From Microbispora hainanensis (lineage in GTDB: Bacteria; Actinomycetota; Actinomycetes; Streptosporangiales; Streptosporangiaceae), in the NCBI RefSeq assembly GCF_036186745.1, contig NZ_CP108086.1:7936001-8000000 (forward strand): a stretch of 64,000 bases of DNA, written 5' to 3'. Made by a program: the position numbers and the translations under genes. A model generated the notes under the pieces. That model was not told the origin of the DNA. It did not search any database and worked only from the letters and a program-made list of their open reading frames with translations. Positions 60,042-64,000 of this stretch are shown here, in pieces. The first letter of the stretch is position 1; the number at the start of each line of letters is the position of its first letter.

Positions 60042-61426
60042 TCAGCCGCCGACCTGGGAGTCCAGGGGAAGGCGGACCAGGAAACGGGCGCCTTGCGCGC
60101 TGTCCGCGATGGTCAGCGTGCCGTCATGGCGTTCGGCGATCAGCCGGGCGATGGGGAGGCCCAGGCCGATTCCCCCGGCGTCCCTGCTGCGCGCGCTGTC
60201 GAGCCGCGCGAAGCGCTGGAACACCATCTCGCGATGGTCGATGGCGATCCCGGCGCCGTCGTCGAGGATCTCCAGCTCCGCGACGCCCTTCGCGAAGCGC
60301 GGGCCGCCGTTCTCTCGCCGGAGCGTGACCGTGACGGTGGACGACGCGTAGCGCTGGGCGTTCTGGATCAGGTTGCAGATCAGCTGCCGCAACTGCAGCC
60401 GGTCGCCGTTGACGATCACTCCGGGCGTCACCTGGAGAACGACCCTCCTGTCGCCCTGGTGGCTCTTCAGCTCCAGGGCGACGAGCTCGGAGAGATCGAC
60501 CGGGTGCCTTGCGTTCGGGACGCCGGCGTCGAACCGGGTGAGCGTCAGCAGGCCGGTGGTGATCGCCTGGAGACGCTCCACGCTCGGCAGGACGTCCTCG
60601 CACAGCGTTCTCAGGTCGACGTCCTCGGCCGCCAGGAGGGCGTCCTCCAGCTGGACGCGGATGGCGGTGATCGGGGTGCGGAGCTCGTGGGACGCGTCGG
60701 CGCAGAAGCGCCGCTGCTGTTCGAGCGTGTGCTCCAGCCGGTCCAGCGTCTCGTTCACGCTCCGGGCCAGCCGGTAGATCTCGTCCTTGACCTTGGGGAC
60801 GGGGACCCGGCGGCCCGGGTTGGTGCTCTGGATGTGGTCGAGCTGGGCCCGGAGGCGTCCACGGGTCTGAGCGAGCTGGCGACGGTGTGCCGCGCCCCGT
60901 ACGCGACCGCCCCGGTGAAAAGGACCGTTCCCGCGATCAACAGGGCCACCATGCCCGGATAGACGAAGAACGGCAGCGCCGGCGCGGCGCTGTACACGGT
61001 CCATTCGCCGTCGCGATACACCTGTTGCGCGACGACGACATGGCATCCGCCGGATGGAAAGACGGAATTGCAGACCACGGCGCTCGCCACCCGCCTGGGG
61101 CTTACCGGCGTGAAATGCGCCATGAGCGGCCGGTTCTGCAAATCGCGGGTCGCGGCGACCACTTGTCCCTGCGGATTGACCACCTGGACGGGCCGGATCA
61201 GGTTCGCCGAGATCGGCGGCAGCGGATTGTTGATGTGACCGTGGTCGACGTCGTACGCGGTCAGCTCGCCGACCGCCGTCACCTCTTTGGTGAGGTTCTC
61301 GGTGGCCATCTTGTTGAGGGCGAACAACAAGACGATGGAGAACACGATGCAGAGCAGGCTGACCACGATACTGACGAACACCGCCAGACGCGCCCGGATC
61401 GAACAGTTCTCTAACTTCATGATCAC
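60042..61426 (-). pseudogene. sensor histidine kinase broken by a 1-nt frameshift
   Basis: The N-terminal part (61426 to about 60854) reads TM1 (LAVFVSIVVSLLCIVFSIVL), an extracytoplasmic sensor, TM2 (MVALLIAGTVLFTGAVAYGA) and VASSLRPVDA. The rest continues only in another frame: RAQLDHIQSTNPGRR, H-box CADASHELRTPITAIR, N-box LICNLIQNAQRY, DDGAGIA and GIGLGLPIAR. Adding one base between 60853 and 60854 (GCC-TCC to GCC-ATCC) restores DAIRAQLDHI. Both halves are otherwise perfect, so the change is recent, or an assembly error. GTG 61426 overlaps the upstream kinase stop (GTGA). Confidence 0.8.
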
Positions 61427-63243
61427 CCCGTTTCGGGCTGCCGGACTCGCGGCAGCCGCAGGACGAATCGCGCCCCGCCGGCTGTGCTTTCTTCGACGCT
61501 GAGGGTCCCCTGATGTGCCTTGGCGATGTCGCGGGCGATGGCCAGGCCCAGCCCGGTGCCGAGGCTGTCGAGCCTACGGGCGTCGTCCAACCGGGTGAAA
61601 CGCTGGAACACCCGCTCACGGTCGGCCTCGGGAATCCCCGGCCCGTCGTCGCTGACCGCGATTTCGACCGCGGCGGGATCGACCCGTACCTCGACGCACA
61701 CCACGCGCCGGGTGTGGCGCTGCGCGTTGTTCAGCAGGTTGGTGAGCAGCCGGCCGATCTGGCTCGGCACGGCGGTGACGATGGCCCCGTGGGTGATGCG
61801 AAGGCGCACCGGGCGCCGATCCGTACGCTGCGCGAGCTCGGCCTTGACCAGGGCCGCGAGATCGACCTGCCGCCACTCGGCGGGTGCGCAGTTGGGCAGG
61901 CGAGCGAGGCACAGGATGTCGTCGGTGACCGTCTCGAGCCGGTCCACCTGGACCAGCGTCGTCTCGAGCAGCTCCGGCAACGGCACCCCTGCGGGATCCT
62001 GCTGCGCCGCTTCGAGCTGCACCCGCAGCCCGGCGATGGGCGTGCGCAGCTCGTGGGCGACGTCCGACGCGAACTGCCGCTGGCGGCGCGCGACGTCCTC
62101 GAGTTCCTCCTTGGCCCGCTGCACCCGCCCCAGAGCCTGGTTGATCGTCCGGCTCAACCGGGTGATCTCCTGCGCGCTCCTCGGCACCGAGATGCCCGCG
62201 CCCAGGTGGGCGAAGTCGATCCGGGACAGTTCGGCGCTCACCCCGTCCAGGGGGCGTAGCAGCCGTCCGCTCACCTTCCAGGCGATCCAGGCGTTCAGGG
62301 CGATCAGCTCGGTGGTCTCCAGCGACACGAGCAACGGGAGACGGGGCCGCGCGAGGCCCAGCAGCGACTGCCCCGCCTCGACGACCACCCGGAGCGCGGA
62401 GGGAAAGGCATCGGCGGGAAAGACAGCGGTGCACGTCGGCGTGGGCCGCGGGGCACCCGTGAGTGGTCCGGGGCTCCCCGCAGAGGTCCGGGACAGCGTC
62501 CCCCGTGCGGCGGACGAGGACCCCATGGAGCCTGCCATGACCAGGCGGGGGACCCGGCCGGCGCCGCCGGCGCCCCGTGCCACCACATCTGACACCGTGC
62601 CCCCTGACACCGTGCCCCCTGGCACCGCGCTCCCTGGCACCGTGCTCCCTGGCACCGCGCTCCCTGACACCGGCGAGCGGCCCACGGTGTGGGACAGAGC
62701 GGTCGCGCACGGATCACACCGCCGTGGGACGGTCCTGGCTCTGGCCAGAACGTACATCCCCCCTCCCACGGGAAGGAGGGTGAGGAGCGTCATAGCGGTG
62801 GCCAGCACGGTCATCTGCCCTCGGATCGTGCGGGGCGCCCAGCGCCTCCACAGGTCCGGCCGCCGGTCCGGACGCCGGTGGTCGTTCCCGCGGTTCGCCG
62901 GGCCGGGTGACGACGCTCCGGCGTGACCGGAGGTCTCGTGCGCGTGCTCGGCGGAGGCGTGGCCTGCGGCGCCGGCCGCGGAGAGCCGGTGCTGCTGCCG
63001 GTCGGCTGTCGGGGGGCGGCGGGGAGCCCGCCTCCGGGATCCGTGTTCGCCGTTCTCCGCGCGAGAGGCGTTCGCGCGGTTCGCACCGTCGCCCGTCTCA
63101 TGCGCGGGCCAGGCGACCATCGAAGACCGGCCGGTCAGCACGTGCGCGAAGACCTTTGCGGCGGCCATCCACGCGAGCAGCGTGAAGAGCGTGAACAGCA
63201 GCCACAGCAGTATCAGGAAATCATCGTTCTTCAGGTCCACCAT
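61423..63243 (-). CDS. sensor histidine kinase with long disordered insert
   Basis: 606 aa. TM1 about 10-30 (FLILLWLLFTLFTLLAWMAA), a low-complexity stretch (about 40-140), TM2 (VLATAMTLLTLLPVGGGMYVLA), an outer region with five-residue repeats such as GSAVPGSTVPGSAVPG (15-bp DNA period, near 62600), a last hydrophobic segment, then HAMP, H-box FASDVAHELRTPIAGLR, N-box LLTNLLNNAQRH, and DDGPGIP and GTGLGLAIAR. GAAAGGG precedes ATG 63243. It is followed by a second kinase with a 4-bp overlap. No response regulator gene is adjacent. Confidence 0.88.
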   Translation of the reverse strand: MVDLKNDDFLILLWLLFTLFTLLAWMAAAKVFAHVLTGRSSMVAWPAHETGDGANRANASRAENGEHGSRRRAPRRPPTADRQQHRLSAAGAAGHASAEHAHETSGHAGASSPGPANRGNDHRRPDRRPDLWRRWAPRTIRGQMTVLATAMTLLTLLPVGGGMYVLARARTVPRRCDPCATALSHTVGRSPVSGSAVPGSTVPGSAVPGGTVSGGTVSDVVARGAGGAGRVPRLVMAGSMGSSSAARGTLSRTSAGSPGPLTGAPRPTPTCTAVFPADAFPSALRVVVEAGQSLLGLARPRLPLLVSLETTELIALNAWIAWKVSGRLLRPLDGVSAELSRIDFAHLGAGISVPRSAQEITRLSRTINQALGRVQRAKEELEDVARRQRQFASDVAHELRTPIAGLRVQLEAAQQDPAGVPLPELLETTLVQVDRLETVTDDILCLARLPNCAPAEWRQVDLAALVKAELAQRTDRRPVRLRITHGAIVTAVPSQIGRLLTNLLNNAQRHTRRVVCVEVRVDPAAVEIAVSDDGPGIPEADRERVFQRFTRLDDARRLDSLGTGLGLAIARDIAKAHQGTLSVEESTAGGARFVLRLPRVRQPETG

Positions 63244-63559
63244 CGCCACCCTTTCGAAATAGGAATTCGAGGGATGCCAGGCTCCTGAGAGGGCCGGGGG
63301 GCGTGGCGTGTCGTCCGCTGCACATGATTCTTCGGTACCGCTCAGTCGAGGAAGTGCTTGCGCGTCGGCTCATAGGCGAGAGCGAGCCGACCGATACGAT
63401 CCTGAACCGCGGACGGGCTTCTTCGTATCGCACATGTGTGTAGGGTTACGCGCCTGCTCACCGCGCTGAGATCTACCATTCGGCCGCGTCCGGCCCCCGA
63501 TGACGGCGAACCGCATGGGCCTGTTGCGACGTCCTGTACGCCGGGTGTCTTATGGCTTC
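63244..63559. other. divergent promoter gap, no gene seen
   Basis: About 316 bp between the leftward kinase operon and the rightward LAL gene. I see no response regulator fragment. A minus-strand frame ending at 63342 reads DRIGRLALAYEPTRKHFLD, but it has no start codon nearby. Confidence 0.5.
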
Positions 63560-64000
63560 ATGGGTAAGTTATCCCGGAATGTCCTGGATACGAGGTATAG
63601 GCCCAGTTCCCGGGAGACGTCCTGGCCCGGGTGGCGCGGCCGTGCCCGGGAGTGGGATCTCGTCGCCGACCGGCTCCGGGCGGCACGTGTGGGCGGGGGC
63701 GGCGTTCTGCTGGTCGAGGGCCAGCCGGGCGTCGGCAAGAGCCGCCTGCTCGACGTGGCCGCCATCACCGCGGGCAGGTGGGGATTCCGGGTGGTCCGCG
63801 GCGTCGCGGACGAGCTGACGCAGTTGATGCCGCTGGCCCCGCTGACCTCGGCGCTCGGGGAGATCTTCCTTCCCACCGGCGACGGCGGCGGCGTGTCCGG
63901 CCCGGCCGACCGGCGGCTGCAGTTGCTCGAGCAGCTGCAGGAACCGCTGGAGGCGCTGGTGGCCCACGGGCCCGTGCTGCTCACCCTGGACGACCTGCAG
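63560..64000 (+). CDS. LuxR-type ATPase regulator (LAL), N-terminal part, cut by window end
   Basis: 147 codons are visible and the frame stays open to the edge. REWDLVADRLRAARVGGGG leads into Walker A VEGQPGVGKSRLLDVAA; PVLLTLDDLQ is the Walker B start at the very end. This matches the first domain of LAL regulators like the one at 33976. Start ATG 63560 is likely; GTG 63545 is in frame. The target is unknown because the downstream part is outside the window. Confidence 0.85.
   Translation, partial: MGKLSRNVLDTRYRPSSRETSWPGWRGRAREWDLVADRLRAARVGGGGVLLVEGQPGVGKSRLLDVAAITAGRWGFRVVRGVADELTQLMPLAPLTSALGEIFLPTGDGGGVSGPADRRLQLLEQLQEPLEALVAHGPVLLTLDDLQ

Noticed and set aside
1..64000. Insertion sequences, prophage or integrative element
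   Set aside because: No transposase, integrase, phage structural or replication gene and no tRNA-derived attachment repeat was seen next to the two tRNAs.

Overview
The window is chromosomal DNA of a high-GC, mycelial-type actinomycete. Support comes from strong third-position GC bias, frequent GTG starts, TANNNT -10 boxes placed 6-8 nt before start codons (leaderless mRNAs), a divergent glgA/glgC pair, a cobalamin riboswitch on class Ia nrdAB, many LuxR-ATPase, TetR, MarR and PadR regulators, and a DUF222/HNH element. A Streptosporangiales-type host (Nonomuraea, Microbispora or Streptosporangium-like) is my best guess, but this is inference. No transposase, integrase, phage module or plasmid gene was seen.

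Layout. 1-6.3 kb: VOC protein/MarR pair, pgeF, a zinc alcohol dehydrogenase, glycogen genes glgA and glgC, and an APH-type kinase. 6.3-11.6 kb: one large gene encoding a single-module NRPS (C-A-PCP-TE) fused to an MFS exporter; the A domain reads as serine-specific and the TE nucleophile is Cys. 11.9-17 kb: small hypotheticals, an enoyl-CoA hydratase, a DUF5685 protein with 26 Cys in its last 57 residues, a decayed type I-E CRISPR relic, and a membrane protein. 17-20.9 kb: nrdA-nrdB with a complete B12 riboswitch, a promoter and two NrdR-box-like sites. 20.9-27.3 kb: orphan TctC-type lipoprotein, hemerythrin remnant, AraC regulator, isochorismatase-like hydrolase, glmS, methyltransferase, PfpI/DJ-1 protein. 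27.4-30 kb: tRNA-Gly, tRNA-Val, terminator, DHA2 exporter with operator repeats, TetR.

30.4-45.9 kb: low-complexity protein, molybdopterin oxidoreductase, LAL regulator with an alpha/beta hydrolase and a GMC oxidoreductase, LigD-type polymerase domain, a CYP157-like P450 lacking the usual ExxR, a sugar isomerase-like protein and a second APH-type kinase. 45.9-53.8 kb is the strangest stretch: an EF-G paralogue behind a leader of about 510 nt holding a 35-codon uORF and four 23-bp repeats; then a 1067-aa DUF222/HNH protein flanked by dispersed direct repeats, echoes of its own 3' end, a 37-bp minisatellite and a broken LuxR gene. 53.8-64 kb: PadR-ABC-FtsX operon, a hydrolase behind a 30-bp palindrome, saccharopine dehydrogenase-like/TetR pair, two tandem histidine kinases (the second with a 1-nt frameshift) and the start of another LAL regulator cut by the window edge.

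How genes work together: glgA and glgC supply ADP-glucose and glycogen or maltose-1-phosphate synthesis. nrdAB make deoxynucleotides and should be repressed by adenosylcobalamin, implying a B12-dependent class II enzyme elsewhere. The NRPS-MFS protein would make and export a small serine-derived product. The EF-G leader looks like translation-sensing attenuation. The strongest candidates for an undescribed system are the NRPS-MFS fusion with its Cys thioesterase, the Cys-rich DUF5685 tail, and the EF-G leader.
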